Made by a program: the position numbers and the translations under genes. This document shows, piece after piece, positions 10,073 through 18,979 of a stretch of 64,000 nucleotides of DNA. How positions within the stretch are numbered: the stretch's first letter is position 1; every line of letters begins with the position of its first letter. A model generated the notes under the pieces. The model was not told the DNA's origin. It worked only from the letters and a program-made list of their open reading frames with translations, and did no database searches. Source of the DNA: Legionella qingyii (lineage in GTDB: Bacteria; Pseudomonadota; Gammaproteobacteria; Legionellales; Legionellaceae); contig NZ_QHJG01000003.1 of NCBI RefSeq assembly GCF_003184185.1, forward strand, positions 62,001-126,000. The letters run 5' to 3'.

Positions 10073-10390
10073 AATGGTGATTCAGATGTTCACTGATTCA
10101 ATATCAACCGGATTATCAATTTATAGCCTAAAATGCTGGGTGAGTCAAAATTTCCCAATCCCTTTTTTTATAAATTTTATTTAAAATCAATTAGTTGAAT
10201 TAATTGTTTCAAGATTTTTTTTCTGAAAAAGTAATACAAAGAAATTTTAATTTGTACATTTGTGCTACCAAAATTTGTAAATTAACTGTAAACTTTTCCG
10301 TGAAAAGATATGGCCGTTAGAATACGAGCTCTTTTCAGAGGTATTTTTATTATCGGAATTTTAATTATTTAATTTTAAAGGAGCAATGAC
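10073..10390. other. Intergenic, 318 bp, promoter region of the acidic gene
   Basis: The gap between divergent genes has no credible open frame of its own. It contains a CpxR-like direct repeat (listed separately) and a strong AAAGGAG ribosome-binding site at about 10376-10382 before the ATG at 10391. Confidence 0.6.
10277..10292 (+). promoter_or_regulatory. CpxR-like box (GTAAA-N6-GTAAA)
   Basis: The sequence reads GTAAA, six bases, GTAAA. Legionella CpxR is reported to bind a GTAAA-type tandem repeat upstream of dot/icm and effector genes. The box lies about 100 bases before the ATG of the acidic protein, a plausible activator position. The motif is AT-rich and short, so chance occurrence is possible. 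Confidence 0.35.
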
Positions 10391-11029
10391 ATGCCTCACA
10401 CACCACCAGCCTCACCTCGAGTTGGAAAAAAAACTGAAGAAGGAAAAAGTTTAAACAGTTCACAGGACAGTAGTTTTGATGAAAACAGTTTTGACGAAGG
10501 TAGTTTTGATGAAAGTGGTTTTGATGAGCGCGTTGAAGAGAATTCCGAACTAAGCGCAGATGAAAATGCCGAATTTAGCGCAGATGAAGATAATGAACAA
10601 ACTTCCGAAGAGAGCTCGCAACACACTTCGGAGTCTAGCGAAGAAACACAATCCCCACATAATAATGCACAGCGAAGAAATGCTAACACGCTCTTTGGTT
10701 TTGCTCCACGTGCCCCCCAAGTCTATGTTTGTGAGCATGGCCATGTACATCTTATGGATTTTATTAATGAAAACACAATGGTTTTCATCACTTTAAATGG
10801 CGGACCAGATCTAATGCGTCTAATGGCACTTGCATCACTATTGGAGGCTCTAGGTTTAGGCGAAGAAAATGACCTGGAAGAAAATGTTGCCCAACAAACT
10901 GAGCAAAAGCAGGAAGAAGAACCAATAAAAGTGAGCGAAGGAGAAGTTCAAACAGAAGATGAGGAAAGCGAGGAAGAATACAACGAAGAATACAACGAAG
11001 AGTACGGTTACAGTTACTTCAAAATGTAA
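10391..11029 (+). CDS. Highly acidic low-complexity protein, putative effector
   Basis: I do not recognise the family. The 212-residue protein has three parts: residues 1-95 are Ser/Glu/Asp-rich with a tandem repeat of the type SFDE/GFDE (about residues 29-50); residues 96-155 are an ordinary globular stretch (VYVCEHGHVHLMDFINEN, LMRLMALASLLEALG); and residues 156-212 are again Glu-rich, ending EEYNEEYNEEYGYSYFKM. There is no signal peptide. A Glu-rich stretch near the C-terminus resembles the E-block of Dot/Icm substrates, and a CpxR-like box lies upstream; both make an effector plausible, not proven. The start has an excellent AAAGGAG site. A compact hairpin follows the stop. Confidence 0.7.
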   Translation: MPHTPPASPRVGKKTEEGKSLNSSQDSSFDENSFDEGSFDESGFDERVEENSELSADENAEFSADEDNEQTSEESSQHTSESSEETQSPHNNAQRRNANTLFGFAPRAPQVYVCEHGHVHLMDFINENTMVFITLNGGPDLMRLMALASLLEALGLGEENDLEENVAQQTEQKQEEEPIKVSEGEVQTEDEESEEEYNEEYNEEYGYSYFKM

Positions 11030-11037
11030 GCCGAAAT

Positions 11038-11057
11038 TCCGCAGCCTTGGCTGCGGA
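11038..11057 (+). terminator. GC-rich hairpin after the acidic gene
   Basis: TCCGCAGCC and GGCTGCGGA form a 9-bp perfect inverted repeat eight bases after the stop codon. No clear T-run follows, so termination strength is uncertain. Confidence 0.5.
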
Positions 11058-11204
11058 GTCAACTATTAATCTAGCCTAAAAAGAACATTTCTTAATCTCA
11101 TGCTTTTCTGATTTTCCAGAAGAGTCAGGATTGATAATCAACGCCAACTTCCTATATCATCGCACCAGAAAATCGCCTCTAAATATTTTAAAAAGGAATT
11201 ATTA

Positions 11205-12326
11205 ATGCATATTAAATGGATATTAATTGGATTCTTTGCTTCAGTGGCTCATGCCAATTTACCTTATTTTCCATTAGACTTTCCCAGAGATGAGGCTGCA
11301 CACTATCAAAACATACCATACTCATTTGAGCACATGATTGAGTGGTGGTATTTCAATGGCAAATTAGTTACTGATGAGGGGCGGAATTTAAGCTTTGATG
11401 TTGCATTGTTTAATGCTGCTATAGAGGTAAAAGGACGTGTTTATACACAACCCATGCTCCATATGCAACTTGCTGATTTGGATAAGAAAATTGGCTATGG
11501 AGTTGCTAAAGACTATCTTCTTAATGAAGGTAAATTTGCTACTGACAAATTAAATATTATTTTAAAAAATGATTACAGCTTACAAAAAAAAGTTCAACAA
11601 GGAAAAGAGGTTTATTTGCTGAAAGCAGAGGGTCGTCAAAATAATACGGTGTTAAAATTTAATCTAACTCTGGAGCCACAAGCATCGTTTTTCTTAATCA
11701 ATGAAAATGGACTGATGCCAATGGCTGATAACACCAATTCATATTATTATTCCATACCCCACTTCAAAACAACGGGAACGCTTAAACTCAATGATAAGAC
11801 GTACCAAGTTAACCAAAGCCCCGGTGATGCTTGGATGGATCATCAATGGGGTGATTTCAATCTTGATTCAAATGGATGGGAATGGTTTGGGGTGCGCCAG
11901 AATAATGGAATTGTTGCCAATATTTTCCTTATTTTCAATTATAACGACAACAATGTAATTGGCGGTTTAGCAAATGTAATTCTTCCTTCGGGTGAAAAAC
12001 GATTTATTTCTTATCAAGATATGGAAGTAGTTCGCGAAGATTATTGGCTTGACCCGGCATTATCAATTCTTTATCCCACTACATACAAGATTAATATACC
12101 TAGTATTGGATTGTCATTTACTAATATTGCCGCTTTTCCAGAGCAGGAGCAACATGGTTATTGGGAAGGATATTGCGAGGTTTCAGGAAGCTATAATCAG
12201 CAAGAAGTTACAGGTTTTTCTTATACAGAAATAGTTTATCACAATCCAACCTTATCAGTTCTCTCCGGTATTGAGAGTAAGTTAAGATCGGAAAACAGTG
12301 GATTTAAATTCGGCCCCATGCGGTGA
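11205..12326 (+). CDS. Exported AttH/CrtC-like lipocalin-fold protein
   Basis: The 373-residue protein has a short signal peptide (MHIKWILIGFFASVAHA). It carries the two signatures of the AttH / hydroxyneurosporene-synthase-like superfamily: IEWWYFNGKL near residue 45 and DAWMDHQWGDF near residue 210. The fold is a pair of lipocalin-like barrels. CrtC members hydrate carotenoids, but exported AttH-like members of non-pigmented bacteria have unknown roles, and no carotenoid gene is nearby. AAAAGGA precedes the ATG. A small hypothetical gene follows after 37 bases and may share the transcript. Confidence 0.82.
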   Translation: MHIKWILIGFFASVAHANLPYFPLDFPRDEAAHYQNIPYSFEHMIEWWYFNGKLVTDEGRNLSFDVALFNAAIEVKGRVYTQPMLHMQLADLDKKIGYGVAKDYLLNEGKFATDKLNIILKNDYSLQKKVQQGKEVYLLKAEGRQNNTVLKFNLTLEPQASFFLINENGLMPMADNTNSYYYSIPHFKTTGTLKLNDKTYQVNQSPGDAWMDHQWGDFNLDSNGWEWFGVRQNNGIVANIFLIFNYNDNNVIGGLANVILPSGEKRFISYQDMEVVREDYWLDPALSILYPTTYKINIPSIGLSFTNIAAFPEQEQHGYWEGYCEVSGSYNQQEVTGFSYTEIVYHNPTLSVLSGIESKLRSENSGFKFGPMR

Positions 12327-12363
12327 TTAAATCAATTTGGGGTTACTAACAATAGAAGACTGA

Positions 12364-13053
12364 GTGCAAATGAGATTATTAATAAAGGCAATGATGAAGC
12401 TTTTTATGTTTTTTCCTTTCATAGCGATGGTGCTTCTCCTTAAAGCTATTGTGGTTAACGGAGCCCCTGAGTCGAAAGAAATTCAACTTAAGGTAAGTCA
12501 ACTTGCAGAAATCAATAAAATAGGTACAAAGGTGGACTCGTCTCAATTACCAAGTCCTTATAATGAGTTATTAACGCCACCTCTAATGACTAAAAGCATA
12601 GAAAAATATTATGCGCGCAGTGCAATTATAAAAACAATTTTTGCAGCCCAGGATCTAGATAAAAATACTTATCAACGTGCCATAGTTATGTTTATTGATA
12701 GCAATAAAGAGAGAAATCAACCTGATTTCGCACAAACAAAAAAAGAAGTGACTGTTGTTGAGTTGGCTTTTATTACAATGAACTTTAATGAGCTGCCAAA
12801 TAGTATGATAGAAGAAATACTGCATACGAATACCCCTTTTGGTAAATTGCTAGGTAAGTATCAACTACAAATACTTACCCAAGATCGAACATATTATAAG
12901 ATCAGATGTAACAGTGCATTGGCATCATTAATTCATTGCAATTTAAATGATTTTATTTATGGGCGCACAAATACCATTATTAGGTCTGATAATAAAAAAT
13001 GGCTGGCGCATGTTGTAGAGATTTTACCTAACTCCACTAAGGGGGGTAGGTGA
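12364..13053 (+). CDS. Hypothetical membrane-anchored or exported protein
   Basis: I do not recognise this 229-residue protein. Residues about 8-30 are hydrophobic and could be a signal anchor from which the rest projects into the periplasm; a second ATG at 12370 and another at 12391 are alternative starts. The remainder is a mixed alpha/beta sequence with two Cys (IRCNSALASLIHCNLND) that could be disulphide-bonded. It begins 37 bases after the AttH-like gene on the same strand, suggesting cotranscription. Confidence 0.6.
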   Translation: MQMRLLIKAMMKLFMFFPFIAMVLLLKAIVVNGAPESKEIQLKVSQLAEINKIGTKVDSSQLPSPYNELLTPPLMTKSIEKYYARSAIIKTIFAAQDLDKNTYQRAIVMFIDSNKERNQPDFAQTKKEVTVVELAFITMNFNELPNSMIEEILHTNTPFGKLLGKYQLQILTQDRTYYKIRCNSALASLIHCNLNDFIYGRTNTIIRSDNKKWLAHVVEILPNSTKGGR

Positions 13054-13235
13054 TGGCGGATAATGCCTTCACCTTAATTCCTAATGGGCATTAAGATTAG
13101 GAAAAACTGTTGCTCCCGCGAAGGCGAGAACGCATGTTGCAAATCACTCATCACGTTTTGAAATAAATAATGAATCGATGCTTTTTGCTGCAAAGTCGCT
13201 GTTTACAACGAAGACATTCGGGTTTTATTTATCAA

Positions 13236-14825
13236 CTAATAGGTTGGAAGATTACTCTTGGTATCATTTTGAAAATTAATTCCATGATTTAAGGGTTCGC
13301 TATAAACAAGAACCTGTTTCTCCGATGAAGCAGAAAAAACTCCATGATGCCCAAGAAGTGCAGCCACATTTTCAGGAATACTTTGAGATAGTTGATAAAT
13401 GTTCCACACATCAGGAATTGGATAAGTTTGAGTTTTAATTAAATCAAGTGTATTCATTCCCGTTTTGAATGATCCATCAGCTTTTAAGCGTTGAAAACTG
13501 TTCATCCCACGAATTAACTCAGAGATAAATTCTTGGATAGTATAGCCTTCAATCATATTTGGATTATCAAGTATGGTGGGAGAAAATCCATGGCGTACCA
13601 ATTCTCGATTTAAAAGGAGGTTACAAAACAATCTGCCATTGCAATCGCTAAAGGGATGAGTCAGCTCTAATTTCTTGCAAAAAATAATGATGGCATGTAA
13701 TAGATCTTGTGGGTTCTCAGCATGGGTGCAAACCGTTGACTCATATTCTTCTATTATTTGCTCGATGACAGTATCTAAGCGTTCTGTTTCTATACAAGTC
13801 AATGCATCAAACCCCAAAGATCCATGCTTTGCTAATGTACATAAGTTATTAAACTGCGTTAGGTGCTCGATATAGCCAAGAAAAGTTAAAGTCCTCAATG
13901 ACAGTCCAAAACTAGTCCGATATTTTCGATACATACCTTCAGTATTATTCCAAATAATATTTTTAGCACAAATAGAGTGTATTTTCTTAAAGTACTCAGG
14001 GGTTAATGGTTCTGTCATTGTTTCTTTAGTATACAACCAGGCTTGGTATAGTTGATTAATACAGCCCTTTTCGCGTGCCTCATAATTACTCCATCCTGCT
14101 TCTTGTTGATAACCATCCATAAAGAGACGCCACAATTCAATCTCAGGAAAATCCTGATAAAAATAGGCTATATTACCTTTTTGTTCAGGATGCCAATAAA
14201 TTTCTAGTGAGCGTGCAAGCTCTTCTTCACTTAAAGTATTTCTCTGAAAGTGCGGCCAATTAAATTGGCCTGAAGCATACAACTCCATTACTAAGCCAAT
14301 GAGCACTTGATTCCCATGTATTGCCCCAATTAATCTGCGTAACTCCAATTCGCTGAGTTTGCTTGCATATTCCCTAATAAATAAAGACAACTCTGGGATA
14401 AGTTCTTGTAATAATTCAGGAGCCTCAGCTATTTTATCCAGGGCTGAGGCTGTCCACACAGTATCACCATATTCAGTTTTTTGTTGAATTGACTTTATAA
14501 GGGATAGTGGATTTTTTTCAAAGAAAATCCGAAAGGCAAGTAGAATATTTCTTTTATTTTCCTCCGATAATTCCAAAATATAGCTTGGTAATATACCAAA
14601 TAATTCGGCAATGACTGTATAAGTCTGGTGATCATCAGGCTGATTGATGGCTTCAATATCAGCAGGATCGGTAATAGAAGCAAGAATAAATTCACGTAAT
14701 TCAGTTTCCTCACCACTAATGTGTCCATAACAAATTCCTCGGGCTATCAACCGCAAGGGAGTATCTAATTTAGGTGTTAATTTAAAGTTATTTAGTTTTG
14801 ATTGATATAGAGGAGAAATTTTCAT
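13236..14825 (-). CDS. Fic/DOC domain protein, putative effector
   Basis: The 529-residue protein has a C-terminal Fic domain with the active-site motif His390-Pro-Phe-Ser-Asp-Cys-Asn-Gly-Arg398. Fic enzymes move AMP or other phosphate-linked groups to target hydroxyls, His being the base. The canonical motif has Gly where Cys395 stands here. Residues 1-270 are helical and unrecognised; no signal peptide or membrane segment is present. Residues 296-310 (EGMYRKYRTSFGLSL) may be the flap region. No (S/T)xxxE(G/N) inhibitory helix was identified with confidence. The size and large novel N-terminus suit a host-directed effector rather than a toxin-antitoxin module, and there is no antitoxin gene beside it. 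A TTGACA-type promoter lies just upstream. Confidence 0.85.
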   Translation of the reverse strand: MKISPLYQSKLNNFKLTPKLDTPLRLIARGICYGHISGEETELREFILASITDPADIEAINQPDDHQTYTVIAELFGILPSYILELSEENKRNILLAFRIFFEKNPLSLIKSIQQKTEYGDTVWTASALDKIAEAPELLQELIPELSLFIREYASKLSELELRRLIGAIHGNQVLIGLVMELYASGQFNWPHFQRNTLSEEELARSLEIYWHPEQKGNIAYFYQDFPEIELWRLFMDGYQQEAGWSNYEAREKGCINQLYQAWLYTKETMTEPLTPEYFKKIHSICAKNIIWNNTEGMYRKYRTSFGLSLRTLTFLGYIEHLTQFNNLCTLAKHGSLGFDALTCIETERLDTVIEQIIEEYESTVCTHAENPQDLLHAIIIFCKKLELTHPFSDCNGRLFCNLLLNRELVRHGFSPTILDNPNMIEGYTIQEFISELIRGMNSFQRLKADGSFKTGMNTLDLIKTQTYPIPDVWNIYQLSQSIPENVAALLGHHGVFSASSEKQVLVYSEPLNHGINFQNDTKSNLPTY

Positions 14826-14855
14826 AAATTAAGTAAGGATTTGCGCGGGGTATTT

Positions 14856-14884
14856 ATTGTGCAGCTAGTTGCATTATTTGTCAA
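14856..14884 (-). promoter_or_regulatory. Candidate sigma-70 promoter of the Fic gene
   Basis: On the minus strand TTGACA is followed after 17 bases by CACAAT, about 30 bases before the ATG. The -35 is perfect; the -10 matches four of six positions. Confidence 0.4.
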
Positions 14885-15039
14885 TGTTTAGAGTTTTCCA
14901 AACAAAATGAGCCTGAAGGGCTGATAAATTTTATTCTAAGACAATAAGGGCAAAGTATAGTTAATGATTAAATAATTAGTGAGTTTTCAGCAGATTTGTG
15001 TAATGTGCACAAGTTCACCGAAAGTTACAGTGATCCTAA

Positions 15040-15175
15040 TTTTTTCCTATGATGGGAGAGAGGATTCTAGGTCTAGGCATAGCAAAAAACAAATTCTGGC
15101 ATATGTCTCTTCTCGACTTGGGGAGAAGGTGCCCATAAGGGCGAATGAGGGCAAAGGATTGGAAGATAATCACTC
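15040..15175 (+). repeat. Dispersed intergenic repeat, type B
   Basis: Segments such as GTCTCTTCTCGACTTGGGGA and AGAAGGTGCCCATAAGGGCG recur in reverse complement around 28565-28715, which contains CACCTTCTCC and GGGAGAAGAGAC and ends CCCATTATGGGTGAGGGAG. Boundaries are approximate. Confidence 0.5.
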
Positions 15176-15325
15176 TGATTTTCTTCCAATAACTATTTAT
15201 GAATGCGTATTAAATGTTTATTGTGGTATTATAAAAATTCAAAATGATGTCAATGAATCGAGATTTTATATTGTCCAGATTGGGACCTCAATCATTTAAT
15301 AAATATTGATGGAATGCGGTGATTT

Positions 15326-16789
15326 ATGTTGAACCAAAAAGTAACCAAACCTTTTCTGATTATTTATATCAGTTTTTTATTTCTCGCAACTTTTTTCATC
15401 GTTCCTACCATGACAAGTTTTTATTATTACGCCTGGGGAAAACATTTAGCTTGGTCTTATTTTGACGGGCCCCCCATGATTGCCTATTTTTTCCATATTT
15501 CTAGGGCAATTTTTGGTGATACCTTCTTTTCAATTAATATCATCGGTTTTTTATGCTTGATTGTAGGTGCCTATTATATATACAGAACAGGATGTCTCTT
15601 GCACAATCAGCAAACAGGACTAATTAGTGCGCTGATATGGGTCGTTTTGCCTACAACCACAGAAAGTATTTTGGTACGTGTTTTATATGATGCCCCTTTG
15701 AATTTATTTACGATTCTGTCCTTTTATTTTTTTGCACGTTACATTTCTTACAAGCGCATTCTTGATGTGTATCTTTGTGCTTTGTTTATCGGAGCTATGA
15801 TTTTATCTAAATATACTGCTGTGGTGAGTGTATTGGGACTATTGCTGTATGTTATTTTTTCCAAACAGCGGCAACTTTTTAAAAGTGTACATTTCTACTT
15901 AGCCTGTCTAACAATTATTCTAATGGTTTCTCCTGTTATCTATTGGAATATCAAACACGATTGGATATCAATTACTTATTTATTACATTTTCACAGTCAA
16001 ACTCAAAATCATACTACTATATTCAATAGTCTCTTAAAGCTAATAAGTACATTATTAATCAATTATTCAGTTTTTCTATTGTTGACTGTGTTGGGATGGT
16101 TCAAGTATCGAAAAAATCAAAACACGTGCAATAACCCAGTTTTGGAGTTGACTTATGCAGTATTATTTGTCGGATTATTATTTTGGTTCATATCAACTCT
16201 ATTGGGTGGAAGTGCCCGTGCAATTTACTTGACGCCACTAGGAATGAATATCGCCTTAGCAACAGGGTATTTTGTTACAAAATATAATTACCACCGTTTT
16301 TTTAAAATCAGTTATCCAGTTTTTTTAGTCTTTAGCCTTGTGATGATCGTTATTAATTCATGGCCAATCGCAACCTATATGAAAAAAGGTAAGCTTTACA
16401 CCGTGCTACAACAAGCGATTAAAGAGCCTGAAATCATTAAAAAAGGACAGCCTGTAGTTGCTGGATATTATACTAATGCTGCAGCGTTGAATTTTTTTAT
16501 GCCCAATGAGTCTGTTCACGCAATTCCTTGCGACGAGATTAATCAATATCAATACTGGGATGATGCTTTTTTAAAGGCACTATCCAAGGGAGAAATTGAT
16601 AAAATAACCTATTTTGATTTTAAAGATACAAAGCAATGCCCAGAGCAATTTTTTAATCAATGCCAATCGGTGGCAACATTATCTCATCTTAAGATTATTC
16701 CAGTAATTCACAAATTGACTAAACCTAGGTATTTGTATGTGTATGAATGTTCATCTCCACGCATGCAATTTGCTAATGCAAAGGCATGA
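15326..16789 (+). CDS. GT39/ArnT-like membrane glycosyltransferase
   Basis: The 487-residue integral membrane protein has about ten to twelve hydrophobic segments and a soluble C-terminal domain (from about residue 350). The first periplasmic loop contains YYYAWGKHLAWSYFDGPPM, matching the GT39/GT83 pattern in which an acidic residue before a PP-type motif is catalytic (here Asp in FDGPP). Such enzymes move a sugar from a polyprenyl-phosphate donor to lipid A, protein or another acceptor outside the membrane. The acceptor cannot be told. No other polysaccharide genes are adjacent. The family is well supported. Confidence 0.85.
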   Translation: MLNQKVTKPFLIIYISFLFLATFFIVPTMTSFYYYAWGKHLAWSYFDGPPMIAYFFHISRAIFGDTFFSINIIGFLCLIVGAYYIYRTGCLLHNQQTGLISALIWVVLPTTTESILVRVLYDAPLNLFTILSFYFFARYISYKRILDVYLCALFIGAMILSKYTAVVSVLGLLLYVIFSKQRQLFKSVHFYLACLTIILMVSPVIYWNIKHDWISITYLLHFHSQTQNHTTIFNSLLKLISTLLINYSVFLLLTVLGWFKYRKNQNTCNNPVLELTYAVLFVGLLFWFISTLLGGSARAIYLTPLGMNIALATGYFVTKYNYHRFFKISYPVFLVFSLVMIVINSWPIATYMKKGKLYTVLQQAIKEPEIIKKGQPVVAGYYTNAAALNFFMPNESVHAIPCDEINQYQYWDDAFLKALSKGEIDKITYFDFKDTKQCPEQFFNQCQSVATLSHLKIIPVIHKLTKPRYLYVYECSSPRMQFANAKA

Positions 16790-16976
16790 ATCGAGGAATG
16801 TAAACACAGAAGCAATGTTGCATGAACTCGAACGTCTCGAGTTACTCCTTGGATTTATTTATTCGTTCTAATTTTTTCGATTGCGCTCGTAATCTTATAA
16901 CGTAATAATACATTCTGAATTCAACTAGCCGCAAACATGTTGTGTTTGTATGGCTTTATTTCTTTAAGGATGATAA

Positions 16977-17414
16977 ATGAAACAAAAACTGCTTATTGGA
17001 TTTACAGCTGTCTCCCTGACTTTTGCAAGTATATCGCATGCTGATTTTACTTTTTATTCTGGTTCAAGTAATTGTGAAGATATTCCTGGAAATTGGAGCG
17101 GATCAGGTAAGGCTTCTAATTGGTTGATAGGGGAATGTGTCTATAATGGAGCAGGAACCGTAGGGGCTTTGGATAGTGCTGGCAATTTTCCCATTGAAGT
17201 GAATGCAGACAAACGTTCAGGAAGTATTATGTGTCCAAGACATAATACCACGAAACTGCGTGGGATTTGTGTTAATGGAACAGTGACCATTAAAACAGAA
17301 TACGGTAACTTGAATGGTATTTTTTCAAAAAATTCAGGAAGCGCGAACGGAAAACTTACTGTTTCTCCAGGCATGGATGTCGATGTCGCTATTCAATTTA
17401 AGCGTGTTGGTTAA
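16977..17414 (+). CDS. Small exported Cys-containing protein, unknown
   Basis: I do not recognise this 145-residue protein. A clear signal peptide ends at SHA-DF (residue 22). The mature part has four Cys (SNCEDIP, GECVYNG, IMCPRHN, GICVNG) that could form two disulphides, and a beta-rich Gly/Ser/Asn pattern. It is likely a periplasmic or secreted beta-barrel-like protein. AAGGATGATAA precedes the ATG. Confidence 0.65.
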   Translation: MKQKLLIGFTAVSLTFASISHADFTFYSGSSNCEDIPGNWSGSGKASNWLIGECVYNGAGTVGALDSAGNFPIEVNADKRSGSIMCPRHNTTKLRGICVNGTVTIKTEYGNLNGIFSKNSGSANGKLTVSPGMDVDVAIQFKRVG

Positions 17415-17683
17415 ATGGTTTAATCGATCAGTAGGTGAGAGGCGTAAGCATTTACGACCTAATTACTGAGCTGCTGTATTTGGCACATCTTGCGCGAAAA
17501 TAACGCTTCGGAGGCCTCATATACTAAATGTATGCTGCATTTCCTCAGCATCACTTTCGCGTAACCTGCGCTCCAAGATTCAAGTATAACCCCTGAACGA
17601 TTACGCTGGGGCGAAATTTAGTAGTCTTGATCTAAATTTCACTTCACTGCGCCTAGACTTACTTTATAGCAATAAGCGCCTTT

Positions 17684-18820
17684 TTAGTTTAATGATTTTT
17701 TTAAAGTCACTATGTGCTGATAGGCTTCATTTATTCGTTCCTGGCTGATTTCTCCAGATTTTACTTTGGCTTCAATTATATTAATGACTTGAACTGGATC
17801 TTGTGTTGGAACAGATAAATTATTACCAAACATCAGCATATCTGCCCCAGCATTGATAGCCAATACTAAAGCTTGTTCAAGTCCATAATTATCGCTAATC
17901 GCCTTCATTTGCATATCATCAGTGATAATAACCCCTCGGAAATGGAGCTGATTTCGGAGAACATCAGTTAATATTTTATGGGATAGAGTTGCTGGCATGC
18001 CCGATGGATCTAATTTACGGTTCACAATATGCGCTGTCATAACTACACCACATGCCTCAGGCGAGTTCAATAAGAATTCATATGGTTCTAATTCATCAGT
18101 TTGCCAAGTATCTGTAACGTCCACAAAACCCAGATGTGAGTCTCTGGTAGAGCTACCATGTCCAGGAAAGTGTTTATAAGCACATTGAATTTTTTGATTT
18201 AAGAAATGATGAGAGTAAATGCTCGCATAGCGTATGACTTGCTTGGGAGCCCTCGAAAAACTTCGATCTTTTTTTCCAATAACTGGATTATTAGGGTTAA
18301 CATTTACATCCAGTTCTGGGGCAAAGTCTAAGTTAAATTCTGCCATTTTTAGAGTATGAGCCATAGATTCAGCAGTAGTTCCTGCTTCTTTAGGGCTTCT
18401 TTTGCCGACCTCAGCGGCTGACAACGTTTTAGGAAATCCATATTGCGCTCCTAAACGATTGACTTGCCCACCTTCATAATCTATAGAAATTAGAAGAGGT
18501 AATTGTATGCGATGATGTTTTAAATTACCTTGTTTAGCAAAATATTGGAGTTCCTGATTCAGCTTTTTTACTTGTTCTGGGTTTTCAATATTTTTGTCAA
18601 ACGTTTTTGTATGGTAGTTGTAGTCAAATAATATGACGCCGCCAATATTATTATCCTCAATTATTTTTACTATTGAGGATTGAGCATTAATTCTTTTACC
18701 CTCAAAACCAACAAGAAGCATTTGGCCAATTTTATCGCGTAAATTCTCTTCGGTTGCAATACCACCGAAACAGCTCGCGGAGTAAAACAAAGTGAGTAAT
18801 AATGGAAAAAAATAATTCAT
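17684..18820 (-). CDS. nagZ: Beta-N-acetylhexosaminidase, GH3 (NagZ-like), exported form
   Basis: The enzyme releases beta-linked GlcNAc, classically from muropeptides in cell-wall recycling. GH3 NagZ motifs are complete: KHFPGHGSSTRDSHLG supplies the Asp-His general acid/base pair, and VIITDDMQMKAI the Asp nucleophile. The length, 378 residues, exceeds the cytoplasmic E. coli enzyme (about 340) because of an N-terminal signal sequence (NYFFPLLLTLFYSASCFGG) with a Cys that might be lipidated, although the lipobox is imperfect. A periplasmic or outer location is therefore likely. No other wall-recycling gene is adjacent. Confidence 0.88.
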   Translation of the reverse strand: MNYFFPLLLTLFYSASCFGGIATEENLRDKIGQMLLVGFEGKRINAQSSIVKIIEDNNIGGVILFDYNYHTKTFDKNIENPEQVKKLNQELQYFAKQGNLKHHRIQLPLLISIDYEGGQVNRLGAQYGFPKTLSAAEVGKRSPKEAGTTAESMAHTLKMAEFNLDFAPELDVNVNPNNPVIGKKDRSFSRAPKQVIRYASIYSHHFLNQKIQCAYKHFPGHGSSTRDSHLGFVDVTDTWQTDELEPYEFLLNSPEACGVVMTAHIVNRKLDPSGMPATLSHKILTDVLRNQLHFRGVIITDDMQMKAISDNYGLEQALVLAINAGADMLMFGNNLSVPTQDPVQVINIIEAKVKSGEISQERINEAYQHIVTLKKSLN

Positions 18821-18979
18821 ATGTGGCCTGTAAGTTTACCAAAAGGCTAAAATTTTACCACTTAGGGCTGTTTTTTTCAATCTGTAGCTTATTTTGTCTC
18901 AAATAACCTAGGGTATACCTAAATGATGAGAGTTGCTATTATCTCTCTAATACATAATTAAATAGTGTAGGTATATGCT

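Larger units (their letters stand above)
14826..15325. other. Intergenic, 500 bp, no gene
   Basis: The gap holds the Fic promoter and a dispersed repeat at about 15040-15175. An open frame of 106 codons (14979-15299) crosses the repeat but has no ribosome-binding site and its protein looks like translated repeat. The glycosyltransferase gene starts at 15326. Confidence 0.55.

Noticed and set aside
10396..10689. Long minus-strand frame opposite the acidic gene (Ser/Leu-rich)
   Set aside because: It is the antisense shadow of the low-complexity Asp/Glu/Ser codons and has no start signal.
14979..15299. 106-codon open frame on the plus strand
   Set aside because: It crosses a dispersed repeat, has no ribosome-binding site, and its translation looks like repeat sequence (GEKVPIRANEG).
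17415..17683. Gap with dyads such as CATATACTAAATGTATG between convergent or divergent genes
   Set aside because: No coding frame, RNA signature or second copy in this window could be supported.
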